Part shown: in pieces, positions 23,640 to 34,287 of the stretch
How the letters are laid out: the number at the start of each line of letters is the position of its first letter
How positions within the stretch are numbered: the stretch's first letter is position 1
From: Siderastrea radians
Taxonomy: Eukaryota > Cnidaria > Anthozoa > Scleractinia > Rhizangiidae
Reading direction: 5' to 3'
Length of the DNA: 64,000 nucleotides
Assembly (NCBI GenBank): GCA_964017195.1
Contig: OZ024896.1
Location: 34,802,807-34,866,806, forward strand
The notes under the pieces: generated by a model
Seen by the model: only the letters and a program-made list of their open reading frames with translations
Database searches by the model: none
What the model was told of the DNA's origin: nothing
Program-made: the position numbers and the translations under genes

Positions 23640-23949
23640 CTTTCAGGCACGTTACCCATGAGATTTAGTGTTATTAAAGGTTGATAAAAAAAATTTACAT
23701 ACTTGAACTTCTCAAACAGAATTTGAAAACTACAGGAAAAGTGGAATCTTGCAAACAAAAAACACACACAAAACAAACACACACACGAAAGCGTACTTAC
23801 CACGACTTCTGCCAGGTTGTTTGTACACTATCGCCGAGAACATCTTTTCTCCCTTTAGATCATTATATAAATGAAGCTTAAGCTATAGCAATCCTTGCAA
23901 TAATTAAGCAAAAAAAGGGTTAATTGCGAAATGTCAATGTAACTTAGTG

Positions 23950-24723
23950 TCAATGACTAGAATTATTCTTTGGTAACTTGAAAGACTTCAATCTCTCCGC
24001 ACCATCTTCTTTATATAGAATTTGCGCTGGAACGCTCCATGGGATGAAAGCAAATTGGACATTGGGCTTGGCTTTTACCGTTGGAAGGTATTCTTTTCTT
24101 AGCTCAGCCCGCTCCTTTCGCACAGTCTTCGAAACGTCGTCTGAGACGAAAAGCTGTGAATTCTTGTATTTATTGTCCTTTAGTTTGCTCGCAGCCGACT
24201 TGAGAATAAATACTTTGTCGGTATACCTGAGAAGGTAAATATGAATTGGCCTCGGTTTTGGTGGGCTGCTGTCGTCCTGATGAATATTCGTCCTATGAGC
24301 TCTCATTACTTCAATGTTTTTTCCTAAATTCATCAGACCTTGAAAAATAGCGGCGTCGATAAACTCTTCCATTGAGCTGTGGTCTTTCTCGCTGCCTTCT
24401 TCTACGCCCCAAATAACAATGTTGTTACGCTTTGACCGATTTTCAAGGTCTTCCATCTTCTGTCTTAACTTGTCAACTTCTGTACGGTCTGCTTTCTCCT
24501 CAACTTTTTGTTGTGACTGTTGTAGACTTTCTTTAAGACCGTCCACATCTTTAGCTAGTGAGCCCTGAATTTTCTCCAGCTTATTTAACTTTGTAAGCAT
24601 ATCGTTCTTCGCTTCAAGGAGGGCGTCCATCTTGGTTAACAGGTCATCAAGCTTTTGCGAATCTAAATTACTGGTAGCGGCCATTTCTTGCTTTTTTGCC
24701 ATCAACCTTGTCGTAACACTCAT
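23950..24723 (-). CDS. LINE ORF1 protein, copy A
   Basis: 257-residue ORF starting at ATG 24723. The N-terminal third has heptad-rich coiled-coil character (LLTKMDALLEAKNDMLTKL). It is followed by an L1 ORF1p-type RNA-recognition domain (LENRSKRNNIVIWGVEE) and a basic C-terminal domain (RKEYLPTVKAKPNVQFAF). Proteins of this type trimerise and bind LINE RNA. The ORF is intact in both duplicated copies. Confidence 0.85.
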   Translation of the reverse strand: MSVTTRLMAKKQEMAATSNLDSQKLDDLLTKMDALLEAKNDMLTKLNKLEKIQGSLAKDVDGLKESLQQSQQKVEEKADRTEVDKLRQKMEDLENRSKRNNIVIWGVEEGSEKDHSSMEEFIDAAIFQGLMNLGKNIEVMRAHRTNIHQDDSSPPKPRPIHIYLLRYTDKVFILKSAASKLKDNKYKNSQLFVSDDVSKTVRKERAELRKEYLPTVKAKPNVQFAFIPWSVPAQILYKEDGAERLKSFKLPKNNSSH

Positions 24724-26069
24724 AAGACCGAGTTGTTTGCTAACCAAGCTTCGCTAAAACAGCATTCATAAGCGAAAAGAAGAGAGAAAGGACGGAGCTC
24801 GGAAAAAGCCGTCTACCTTCGCCACCACATGCCACGTCTTCGTACACCTGGCCCAGTTTTCGTACATCGACAAAACAACATTTCTCCACGAAACCGCTCG
24901 ACGCAAACTTATGTGTCAGCCACCCTGCTGAGTGCTTATCGTGTTTTCTCTTCGGTTTGTGAATAAATATCGGCTTAGCGACCAAAACTTGGTGTACAAA
25001 GCAAATGGTTATTCGGGGGGTGGATGTTTAATCGATCCTGCAGTGTTGATTTTTTGGTCCCTCACTTTTGGGCGGCTTTTCTTACGCTCAATCCACTGTC
25101 TCGTACATCACTTACTGCCTTGGTAAAGGTAGTTGTCAGGTTACTATTCTGCGTATTACAACTCTTAAGAAAAGGCCTGTATAAAATTCGACGTTTTCCT
25201 TCCGTTTCCGCTTACGCCTTTAGAATAGCAAACTCTTTACTTCCGTTTCCGCTTACGCTTCCTTTTCTTACCTACTTTTGTAAATGTTTATTAGAATCGC
25301 AACGGAGTGAAAAAATCAGTAAAACCGGTAAGCTAACGATATTTCACGGTGTATGTCAACATTCTATGCATAGACATCTACCTTAGTTAATTATTTGACG
25401 ATTTAGATTGTTTGCGTGGGATTACGTTTATTAAATATTCGTGACCTTTGCGTGACCTGGATGTAAAGCGTCGCTGTTATACCACAACAAATACATGTAG
25501 TGTATCGTACTTTGCAAGGATTGTTGTGTTATCTTTGCTGCACCTGCGACCTATTAGTTTTCGAACAGTAAAGTTTAAAATTCAGTTCTTTAACTTATTT
25601 AAAAATAGGTTTTGAGAAAGGCGCAGCTAAGTGTACGAAAACTGGCACAGTAGGTCAAAATGTATGCGAAGATTCTCACCACTAAAATTCAGGAGCAGTT
25701 AAATTTAAGCTGGCGTTGAAAGTTTTTCCATTCACTTTCATCTTTTGTCTATCATCTGTCCAAAAATCATGAAGTTCCTTGCAAAATTACCAGCAAAACG
25801 GGCTATTTGTTCATGTACAATACCTTTACTGTGCAGTGAAAAGTGCAAATATTAGCCGCTAAACTTTTACTCACCTCGAAAGAAATTGTCCGCACTGACC
25901 TGCTTCTTCGTCAAAAAGCCCGGCAAAACCGGCTATTTATAGCTGAGATGTTCCTTTTACTTTTGGAATTCTTCGGTTGACAAAGATTTAAATGACCGAC
26001 GAAAATAATCAAATAAAGTTCTTTTTGTACGAAAACTGGGCCCGTACGAAAACTGGGCAACATACTGTA

Positions 26070-26282
26070 ATTCTCCCCCATGTTACAATCTGCTTGTGTG
26101 GGGTAAGCGAGCACTTGGTAAAAAACTTCACGAAAGTTCTTACAAACTTCATAAATTAATAAAATGACATGAACTGCAAGCATTGGTGACATAAATAAAC
26201 ATTTCTTTAAAGTTGGCTCTACTATACTAAGCACTGAAATTCTCTGTTCTTTAAAACACAATATTTATTTAATTCTACCTTG
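26070..26282. other. Ancestral spacer right of the TA-element
   Basis: Aligns with 45817-46030 (near-identical) and, at lower identity, with about 2600-2870 (gttggctctacta.ac.aagca). No gene was seen. Confidence 0.5.
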
Positions 26283-27726
26283 CATTCATTTGTGAATTTA
26301 GGATTTTACCGCTGGGGTGCTGTTTCATCCTAATGTCTTCATAGGAACAGCTTTAATCATTCCCCTCCTGACTGGGAAACAAGGCTGTGAAGTGTAGAGA
26401 AGGGAATAATGGTGGAGGAGGGATTCCTCCACTAGATGAACCATTTCAATCTCAAATGGAGTATACAGTTATAATTGCCCTTTTGGTCTGAAATGAGGAG
26501 AGGGTTCGATTCTGAAAAAGGAGAAAGATTTTGAGGTTACGCTAGGGTAAAGGTTCTAGGGGGCACAAGTACCCCTACCACAATTACAATTGCAAGGCAT
26601 GTCCCCCCCCTCCAACACAAAGCGTACGTGCATCTGTCACTACGAAAACAATAGCAAGAGAAAATAATGCAGATAAATTACATGCAGTTACGTTGTAAGG
26701 AAGAAAATACAATTTTATGGCAAATCTGCAAATTGTCCAGTATGCTCACTACTGGACCACTGCTATTACTTTTACCATGTCCACCCCCGCCCCCCAGGAG
26801 TTTAAACCCAGCTTTTGTAGTATGAAGTGACAAGGATCATTATTAACCCTCCCCCCTCACCTGAATGAGCTGCTAGTCCACTGCAGGGTTCAGTACTCCC
26901 AGCATAAATTTTAGGAGTGAAATTATATAAAATATCATACAGCTGAACTGCAGATGAAGGATTTAACAAAAGGAAGATTCTTACAATTACATGTATGTTT
27001 GCAACATTCATTTGTGAATTTAGGATTTTACCGCTGGGGTGCTGTTTCATCCTAATGTCTTCATAGGAACAGCTTTAATCATTCCCCTCCTGACTGGGAA
27101 ACAAGGCTGTGAAGTGTAGAGAAGGGAATAATGGTGGAGGAGGGATTCCTCCACTAGATGAACCATTTCAATCTCAAATGGAGTATACAGTTATAATTGC
27201 CCTTTTGGTCTGAAATGAGGAGAGGGTTCGATTCTGAAAAAGGAGAAAGATTTTGAGGTTACGCTAGGGTTTCCAGTTCTAGGGGGCACAAGTACCCCTA
27301 CCACAATTACAATTGCAAGGCATGTCCCCCCCCTCCAACACAAAGCGTACGTGCATCTGTCACTACGAAAACAATAGCAAGAGAAAATAATGCAGATAAA
27401 TTACATGCAGTTACGTTGTAAGGAAGAAAATACAATTTTATGGCAAATCTGCAAATTGTCCAGTATGCTCACTACTGGACCACTGCTATTACTTTTACCA
27501 TGTCCACCCCCACCCCCCAGGAGTTTAAACCCAGCTTTTGTAGTATGAAGTGACAAGGATCATTATTAACCCTCCCCCCTCACCTGAATGAGCTGCTAGT
27601 CCACTGCAGGGTTCAGTACTCCCAGCATAAATTTTAGGAGTGAAATTATATAAAATATCATACAGCTGAACTGCAGATGAAGGATTTAACAAAAGGAAGA
27701 TTCTTACAATTACATGTATGTTTGCA
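26283..27726. repeat. 722-bp direct tandem duplication of spacer
   Basis: Unit 1 (26283-27004) and unit 2 (27005-27726) repeat the block beginning cattcatttgtgaatttagg with a 722-bp period and very few differences (for example aaagg versus tccag near 26553/27273). The duplicated copy B has a single unit. Both units share a 282-bp deletion relative to 46099-46380, so the deletion came first. Confidence 0.9.
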
Positions 27727-27767
27727 ACATTTTAGCAGTTACGGAAAAAACAAAACTGAAAAAAAGA

Positions 27768-27846
27768 GGATTGAATGGGATCGATGCCCACCGAACTGCG
27801 ATAAAAAATTACTTGTACAGTGCTCTACCAACTAAGCTATCAAGCC
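27768..27846 (-). repeat. tRNA-like SINE head
   Basis: Read on the minus strand, GGCTTGATAGCTTAGTTGG followed by TAGAGCACTG resembles a tRNA 5' half with an A box, and about 50 bases later GGGCATCGATCCC resembles a B box. The anticodon arm is degenerate. Related copies are at 47075-47153 and, decayed, 4570-4593. A tRNA-derived SINE head is the likeliest reading. Confidence 0.45.
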
Positions 27847-28521
27847 AACAAAGAGATACAAGTAGCTCCAGCTGTAGGCTTAATGGGTGGCCAAGGAAAA
27901 AAAAATGATGACTGCCCTAGCAAACTATAAGAGAAAAAGAAAGTCACCACAGATACCATCATTGGTACATTTTTCTTTATTTAAAAACAGCTATATCATA
28001 AAGCAGCTGACAGTTCAAAAAGAAAAATATTTCAACAGATTAAAGCTTTTCACCAATGACAAAGCTTTGCAATAAAATGCAATTTAATTACACTAAGTAC
28101 CGGTAATTAAAACATTTGGACAAAAAATATCAGTACAGACTTACTAACTTTTAGAATATCAAAGAATATATACCTAAGAGTTATAAAAAACAGGCTATTT
28201 GAAAACAACATTACTAATCTAGCCACTTCAAATCAAATCATTCAAATCATACTCTAAGCTTCTTTAATTACTCTCCAAATCCATTTGTAAGGTTATAAAT
28301 ACTACCACCCAGGACATTAGTTGCCCTGGTCTAAATATAATATTTATCGATTTTAAGTATAAATTAAAAAGCTCAACGCAGTTTAACAATGTTAAGTATT
28401 AAACATGTTCAATTGGCTTCTTATAGCCATTAATTTCCTGCAGTAGGCAGTCCAGGTGACTCAGATATTTCACCTGTCATGATTCACTTATGATGAGAAT
28501 GAAAAATTTCATAATATAAAC
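27847..28521. other. 3' flank of copy 3, distal part
   Basis: Homologous to 47154-47816 and 5400-6000 at lower identity. The near-perfect match between the duplicated blocks ends at 27846/47153. No coding signal was seen. Confidence 0.45.
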
Positions 28522-28790
28522 AAGAGTGTTTTAGTGGAAAATACACCACTCGTAAAGTTTATATGAAACTTTTCCATATCCTCACCAATGAGGATAATAA
28601 TGACATCATTTCCAGCTTTTACACTGCTGTTTGTGCAAACATAGTCTGAGAAGAAAATTACAAAGCGGCTTGAAAATGTCAATAATTGGAAAATACAATT
28701 ATTGTATTTTCCCATGGTAAAAAAACAATTTTTTACCACTCGAAAATAAAATTCATATCTTCGCACCCCCCATGTAATATCCTCTATATA
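28522..28790. repeat. Dispersed repeat (MITE-like), copy A
   Basis: 269-bp insert relative to the copy 1 flank (about 6000), present at the same place at 47817-48081. It contains a perfect inner palindrome (AATACAATTATTGTATT) and inverted motifs ACCACTCG/CGAGTGGT near the ends. I recall the ACCACTCGAAAATAAAATTC type sequence as widespread in anthozoan genomes, but could not verify this. Confidence 0.55.
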
Positions 28791-29450
28791 ACAAAGTTAC
28801 CTCTGAAAACTCTTTGAACATTTCTCCTGAGAGAAATGGAAACTGCAATAACTGCTCAAATTAAAGCTTGATCACACTTCAAGATTACATTCACATACTG
28901 AAAACTAGAACCACCCTGAAACAGCACCACATGCAAGTGCTGATCAACAGCTTTCAATTCAATGACAACACATTTTTAGAATTTTAATCCAAGACTCCAA
29001 ACATAACCACAGATTACAAGACTGAAGGTATAAAACTGCAAGCGTAACCCTTCAGTTGGTTTAACATACTGATGGCCTGTAGGATGGACAACAGGTTAAC
29101 AGCCTGTCAATAATGCTCGAGCTAAGACCACTGACTCCTAAATGAATTTTCAGTAGTGTAAAAATACAAAAGTTACCCTAATCCCTTATATTTTTGCAGG
29201 GTTTATAAGTTTTCTTCACAATCTTGCAAAAAATTGGCCAGTTAAATAGCTACATTAGCTCTACTTCAGCAGCTGGACTACTGAGCTACTTTACTTCCAC
29301 AAAGTAGAAACAATTTGGAGAATAATTTGGATTTCAAGGCCAAATTGCAACTTCACTTAGTTTTTAATCTAGCCAAAAATACAAGGCTCCCCTGTTAAAA
29401 AAATGAAAAATCAAAGGCATTAGGGTAACTCAGTAATAATTATTTTACTC
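28791..29450. other. 3' flank of copy 3, proximal part
   Basis: Homologous to 48082-48778 and 6050-6940 and probably includes the 3'UTR of copy 3. No gene was seen. Confidence 0.45.
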
Positions 29451-31988
29451 TCACTGAACACAACATTTGGAAGCAGAGAGGTGACCAGATGGTAGAACAT
29501 TTTCATGACTCTCAGACCACTTAATTACCTCAAGCAACTCCTCTTTGCCCTCTCCCTTGTTCTTTCTGATAGTGTTTTTGATGAAATCAATCACACAATG
29601 CCCTGGTAATGCATTACTTAAATTAAACTGAGAGTGGGTTTCCAGGGCATCATAGAGTTTTAATGTTAGCAAAAACATTGGTGTTTGGCAAGGGTCAGGT
29701 TTTGGAAGGTAAAAACTTTCACGACTAAATGCTGCATGCTTTATAGCGTCGTCTGGAACACTAGACATAGTACAGGTTTGCAATGATTCCCGAATTTTTT
29801 CAACTTTTCTCCTCTCCTCCAAAGTTAAAATCTCTTTAAAGTGCTTCTGTGTTGCAACACCCACTACCTTAAGTTGACCATTCACCAGGCATAGTACTGG
29901 GCCACCAGAATTCCCTGGGTTAAGGGGACAATTTAAAACTGCCATTGTATGACCTAATGAGCATAATTTACTGTATGTTTCCTCGGAACCAGAAACATAG
30001 CCATTCACAAAAATTGCTTTTTTGCCTTTATGACTCATAGGATATCCAAAAGAGAAAATTTGCATCCCTGACAACAGGGGTAGGTCAGACAACTGCAAGG
30101 GGCACACTCCTTTTTCTTTTAGGTTAAGGTCTTTGCAATAAAGCAGTGCTAAATCTTTAAGCCCATCATCTCCAATAACCTCACAGTGCAACTCACCAAT
30201 GGCTGCATTAGAAATACAAATCTTCTTAGTTCTATCATTTGCTACGTCTACAATGACATGCTTATTCGTCACTATAAAGTGATCATGAATAATGAACCCA
30301 GAACCATGTTCAATTTCCATTTCCTCTGTGGCTTTGGCATACTCTGCTTCAATTTCAGCTCTTTTCTCATCAGCTAATTTATTCCTGTATTTAGAGTTAG
30401 GATTTTTCTCATCTAGATACCTATCACGAAGCTTTTTCTTTTCAAAGTGATCAATTGCGTTCTTTATTTCAAAAATATCATAAGTTTGTTGAGTCTTTGG
30501 AATCCCACTTTCCTCTTCTTTGGTGGGGAAGATGTCTGTATCTCCTGGTCTCCTAAGAATAGTGCCTGCAAAACAATCTCTCACTCGATGCTCTGCCTCA
30601 TTCCATGAATATTCTTGTAGCCCGCTCTTGGCTTGCTTATACTCCTTAATGACAGCATTCCTCTTCTCTTTAGCTGCCTTCTCTGATTCAGTCATATCAG
30701 AGGGATCAGTGCGCTTGAGCATCTTAATTGTTGCGTTCCTTTCAGTTTCGTCAACATAAGAAAGCATTTTGTGAATATCAAAGATATCATAAGTTCTGTT
30801 GCTGCATGGCTCCTTGGTTTCATCCTCTTCAGTAGAAAATTTCACCTTTTCCTTTGGCAAGGCATATTCAAAGCAATCTCTCACCCTCTTCTCTGCCTTA
30901 CTATGTGAATACCTGCTTAACTCAGATGTAGCTTTCTCATATTCTTGTTTTACACGTAAATTGTTTTCTTCAATTGACTTAGTCAGTTCAGCAGATCCAG
31001 GTCCTTCATCTGGGTATTTCTGAAGAAGCTTTTTTTCATCTAATTGTTGAAGTGCTTTATGGATATCAGAAATGTTGTAAGTCTGATCAACTTTACCGCT
31101 GTCATCTCTTTTAATGGGAAGTATAGGTGTACCATCCAGTACATGACATTTAAAAGAATTATGATCATAACCATAACAATTCTTCACTCGTAACTCTGCT
31201 TCATCTCGAGGATATTTGTCAGTAGTGGAGGTGGCTTCTTTAAACTCTCTTTCCACATCATCCCTTTCCGCATTGTGTTTCTTCCACCAAAATTTATCTT
31301 CTGGATAAAACACATTTCTTGGTTCAAGAAAACGTCTTTCTTCTTTACTACGTGCAAAGTAAACAGGACATGCAGAACACTTAAATTGAAAAAAACTTTT
31401 TTCATTCCAATGAACAACAGCATCGTGAATATCAACAATATTGTAGGGTTCATTTGGATCACACTTTAGTTGAACAAGCAGATAATCCCCAGCAAAGCTC
31501 CCAGCAAAGCAATCCCGCACTCTACGCTGTGCAACAAGCCAGGAATATTGGATTCGTGCATCTGGGTTAGCAGTGGCCTCCTGGCACTCTCTTTGAACAT
31601 CAGCTCTTCGCTTATCAATCAACTCTTTCAATTCATCAGACCCCTTTGGGCACCTTTCAACATAAGGCATTTCATCAAAGTTAACAAGTGCCTCGTGGAT
31701 TTCAATAATGTCAAATATTTTCTCTCTGTGTGGATTTCCGTCTTCGTCCCATTCCGTGGGAAGCATGAGATGACACAAACGATCATTCAGTAACTGTGGA
31801 TTCGTCGGCAATGAATACATCCAATCAGGTGTTGGAACATCGCCTGCATAGCATTTAACTAATTCATCCAAAGCTGTCTTCCAATGATATTTCGGTATGT
31901 TTTCTGGTCTTCCGTAAATCTTGACCTTCACACAAGCATCCAAAGCCTTTCTTCCCTCATCGCCAAGCAGATCACCGTTAACGTACAT
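29451..31988 (-). CDS. Copy 3: five-repeat trypsin-like serine protease (hybrid)
   Basis: Intact 845-residue ORF from ATG 31988 with no introns. Repeats begin at about residues 33, 148, 259, 360 and 460, each ending in a charged helix-like segment (for example VKQEYEKA). The peptidase starts at residue 561 (HGSGFII), with His577, Asp612 and Ser694. The tail ends in KWSESHENVLPSGHLSASKCCVQ-like sequence shared with copies 1 and 4. Repeat 2 contains an extra Cys/Phe-rich insertion (about residues 52-85) also present in copy 2 but absent from copy 4. The N-terminal 300 residues match copy 2 almost exactly, while the rest differs as between older paralogues, so this gene is a recombinant. No secretion signal is visible. 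Confidence 0.92.
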   Translation of the reverse strand: MYVNGDLLGDEGRKALDACVKVKIYGRPENIPKYHWKTALDELVKCYAGDVPTPDWMYSLPTNPQLLNDRLCHLMLPTEWDEDGNPHREKIFDIIEIHEALVNFDEMPYVERCPKGSDELKELIDKRRADVQRECQEATANPDARIQYSWLVAQRRVRDCFAGSFAGDYLLVQLKCDPNEPYNIVDIHDAVVHWNEKSFFQFKCSACPVYFARSKEERRFLEPRNVFYPEDKFWWKKHNAERDDVEREFKEATSTTDKYPRDEAELRVKNCYGYDHNSFKCHVLDGTPILPIKRDDSGKVDQTYNISDIHKALQQLDEKKLLQKYPDEGPGSAELTKSIEENNLRVKQEYEKATSELSRYSHSKAEKRVRDCFEYALPKEKVKFSTEEDETKEPCSNRTYDIFDIHKMLSYVDETERNATIKMLKRTDPSDMTESEKAAKEKRNAVIKEYKQAKSGLQEYSWNEAEHRVRDCFAGTILRRPGDTDIFPTKEEESGIPKTQQTYDIFEIKNAIDHFEKKKLRDRYLDEKNPNSKYRNKLADEKRAEIEAEYAKATEEMEIEHGSGFIIHDHFIVTNKHVIVDVANDRTKKICISNAAIGELHCEVIGDDGLKDLALLYCKDLNLKEKGVCPLQLSDLPLLSGMQIFSFGYPMSHKGKKAIFVNGYVSGSEETYSKLCSLGHTMAVLNCPLNPGNSGGPVLCLVNGQLKVVGVATQKHFKEILTLEERRKVEKIRESLQTCTMSSVPDDAIKHAAFSRESFYLPKPDPCQTPMFLLTLKLYDALETHSQFNLSNALPGHCVIDFIKNTIRKNKGEGKEELLEVIKWSESHENVLPSGHLSASKCCVQ

Positions 31989-32286
31989 GACTAATTTTAA
32001 AAGGTTTACATCGATTCTACATTTGTACAGTCTGACCTTTTACTGCCGCAAGTGTGGCTGAAAACGTCTCTGATCACTATGACCTGTGTTTTTCCAGTAT
32101 TCTGTTTTAGGTCATTACGAACCATACCATCAGTAAAAGAAGAAAAAAAACACCGCGAAGAAGGAGCAAAACTCTCCTGTATGCTTCCTCTTCGTTCGAA
32201 CGCAAAAATGGTGCAATACCCAGGTAACCAGGCCAATGAACAGGGTGCACTTCCGGTTAACTGAGAGACCGGGAAAATATTCGCAC
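31989..32286 (-). promoter_or_regulatory. Conserved 5' flank of copy 3
   Basis: Duplicate of 19182-19479, with GGTAACCA at 32223-32230 and CACTTCCGG at 32248-32256. Here the 1598-bp element begins only 301 bp upstream of the ATG, so sequence beyond the conserved block is separated from the gene. Confidence 0.5.
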
Positions 32287-32289
32287 TAA

Positions 32290-33887
32290 GGGACGGACCA
32301 TTAGAAAAGTGATGGGGGGGATGGGGGATTTTTAGCCTGCCAGAATTTTTTTGGGGGACCATTTCCTGTGCAAGAATTTTTTTTTTGGCTACAGCCCTAT
32401 GCATGAATTTTTTTTTTGTTTTACTAAATACATAGCTTGTACTGTTACGTTACTTTACATTTTTAAGTTTATTTTATTACAAAACACTTTTTAATCAGTG
32501 TTCGCTTTAAAATTTAGTTTAAGGAGGTTTCAAAATTAAATAGCGATTTATAGTGAACAATTGTATAATATTATTGATATACATGTATGGATTTTATATA
32601 AAAGACGTATTCATATGAAATGATTTGATACAAACAGTGGTGTCCAGAAAGATTAATTTATAAAATATACAGTACATACACTGTTATTTCCTTAATTTAA
32701 AAACAATTCTTTTCAAAAACGTACCTCATAAATTTGCCTTTAAGACTTTTGATATAAAATACATACAGGTACCTTCTAACCCTTTGCTGGGAAGTTAAGG
32801 GTTATAATTTAATGTAACAGCTTTTTGAGGATGTAGACACAGTGGGAGAGTGCTAAAATGTCAAAAACACACCATATACAAACACACGTAAGCTTCAAAC
32901 GGATAAGGATCGAAAACCACATTTGACAGTTGGCCACCTTTGATTAACCAGTAGAAATCCTGGATTTTATCCATACAGTGGATATAAATACACAACGCGA
33001 AACGTTTGCCAAACAGAATGCCTTGCCATTCTCAAAACGTACATGAGGTTGCATAAGAGCAACTCGCAAAGCCAATCCCGGCAACTGATGAGACTCATGT
33101 GGAGAGTCGAAACCATGGTCTTGCCTGTAGAAATCGGCAGTCGAAAGACTTGCTTACAAAGGGAGGAAACATATCAAGCTCCATAGACACGAAACTCACA
33201 GTTTCGAAAGAGGCTAATTGTTAGACATTTGACTGAACTCAATGTCAACAAACGGTGCCAAGGCTCAAACACGTTTTAATCAGTTAATGGCACTTTATAA
33301 AACCAAGACAGTCATTGCAACGACAAATCTTACGAGCCACTGTTCATACTTGTCAGTGCAAAAATATTAAGAGGCTACATTATCTAAATGTTTCCATTGT
33401 TAGAAGTCGTGCAGGCCTGTCGCTCCTTGCTACTCCCAACTTCCCTTCGGCTTGGATTTGCCCTTCACTCATTTACTATCGGTTATTTTGAACTCCCGCT
33501 ATTTCAAACTGTTTTTGTTTCCCCCGACGGTTCAAAATAACGGGGTTGAACTGTATGACTATGACTATAAAAACAACAAAAATTTGTTCCAGGCGAAGGT
33601 ATCCCCCTCCCAACAAAAGAAATATTAATTCTGAAAACAATATTTTATAGCATCCTGGCAGAGCCCCAGAAAATTTCCAATTTTTTAAACACTGGAGACA
33701 CTACTTGAGCACTTTGGCAGAACAAATTATGGTTTCATATCAAAATGAGGCCCATCTTGTGCACGAATTTTTTTTTGGGACACTTTCCCTTGCATGAATT
33801 TTTTTTTCGGACATTTTCCCTTGCATGAATTTTTTTTTGGTTTTTTCCCCACCCCCCCCCCCCATCACTTTTCTAATGGTCCGTCCC
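32290..33887. mobile_element. 1598-bp TIR element with TAA TSD (PIF/Harbinger-like, non-autonomous)
   Basis: The left end GGGACGGACCATTAGAAAAG and its inverted copy at the right form TIRs of about 31 bp running into G/C homopolymers. TAA occurs on both sides (32287-32289, 33888-33890). The duplicated locus has the empty site gcacTAAcctgg at 19476-19487. Subterminal GCATGAATTTTTTTTT units occur two or three times at each end. Near 33470-33560 a further inverted pair (ttttgaactcccg/cggttcaaaataacggg) looks like an older TIR fragment. No transposase ORF is present. Confidence 0.88.
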
Positions 33888-34287
33888 TAACCTGGTATAG
33901 ACATTCTTCCTCGCATTATTTCACGATGCTGCTTAAAGCATACAGTGTGTTGCCCAGTTTTCGTACACTTTAGTTTGTAATCGCTATATCTTTTCGTCTG
34001 TGAGACGAAAATTTCTCAATTTTCTATTAAAGATAGCCCATTTACTTACCTTCAATATACGAAACGATTGGCCGCTTGATCGACGTACGTTCAAAATTAT
34101 GCCATTTTTCCCAAAACTCCTAAGTTGCCCAGTCTTCGTTTTTTTTTTTTTTCACTTTTTATTAAGATCTTATGAAGCTCAATTATGTTACAACATGATA
34201 TTAATAACACTTATCACCACTGGAATTAACAGTTGTGTGTCCTGTTATCATATTTAAATTAAATTAAAGCTCTCAGATTGAGTTAAT

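Larger units (their letters stand above)
19731..24835 (-). mobile_element. Full-length L1/Tx1-type LINE, copy A
   Basis: 5.1-kb minus-strand element with ORF1, a 310-bp gap, ORF2 and a poly(A) tail (T-run 19731-19744, with AATAAA upstream in sense). The flanking heptamer GTCTTCG occurs at 19724-19730 and 24836-24842. Joining the flanks recreates two adjacent iterons of the host transposon (GCCCAGTCTTCGTACACC then GGCCCAGTTTTCGTAC), which supports these exact boundaries. Confidence 0.85.
19535..26067. mobile_element. TA-flanked DNA transposon (Tc1/mariner-like, non-autonomous), copy A, containing a LINE
   Basis: The terminal inverted repeats read CAGTGTGTTGCCCAGTTTTC (left) and CAGTATGTTGCCCAGTTTTC (right, inverted), each flanked by TA (19533-19534, 26068-26069). 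Copies of GTACGAAAACTGGGC-like iterons recur in both orientations near 19545, 19715, 24845, 24865, 25635, 26030 and 26045. Without the LINE the element is about 1.4 kb and has no transposase-like ORF. The homologous spacer after copy 0 (about 2590) is an empty site. The superfamily call rests on TA flanks and CAGT termini only. Confidence 0.7.
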
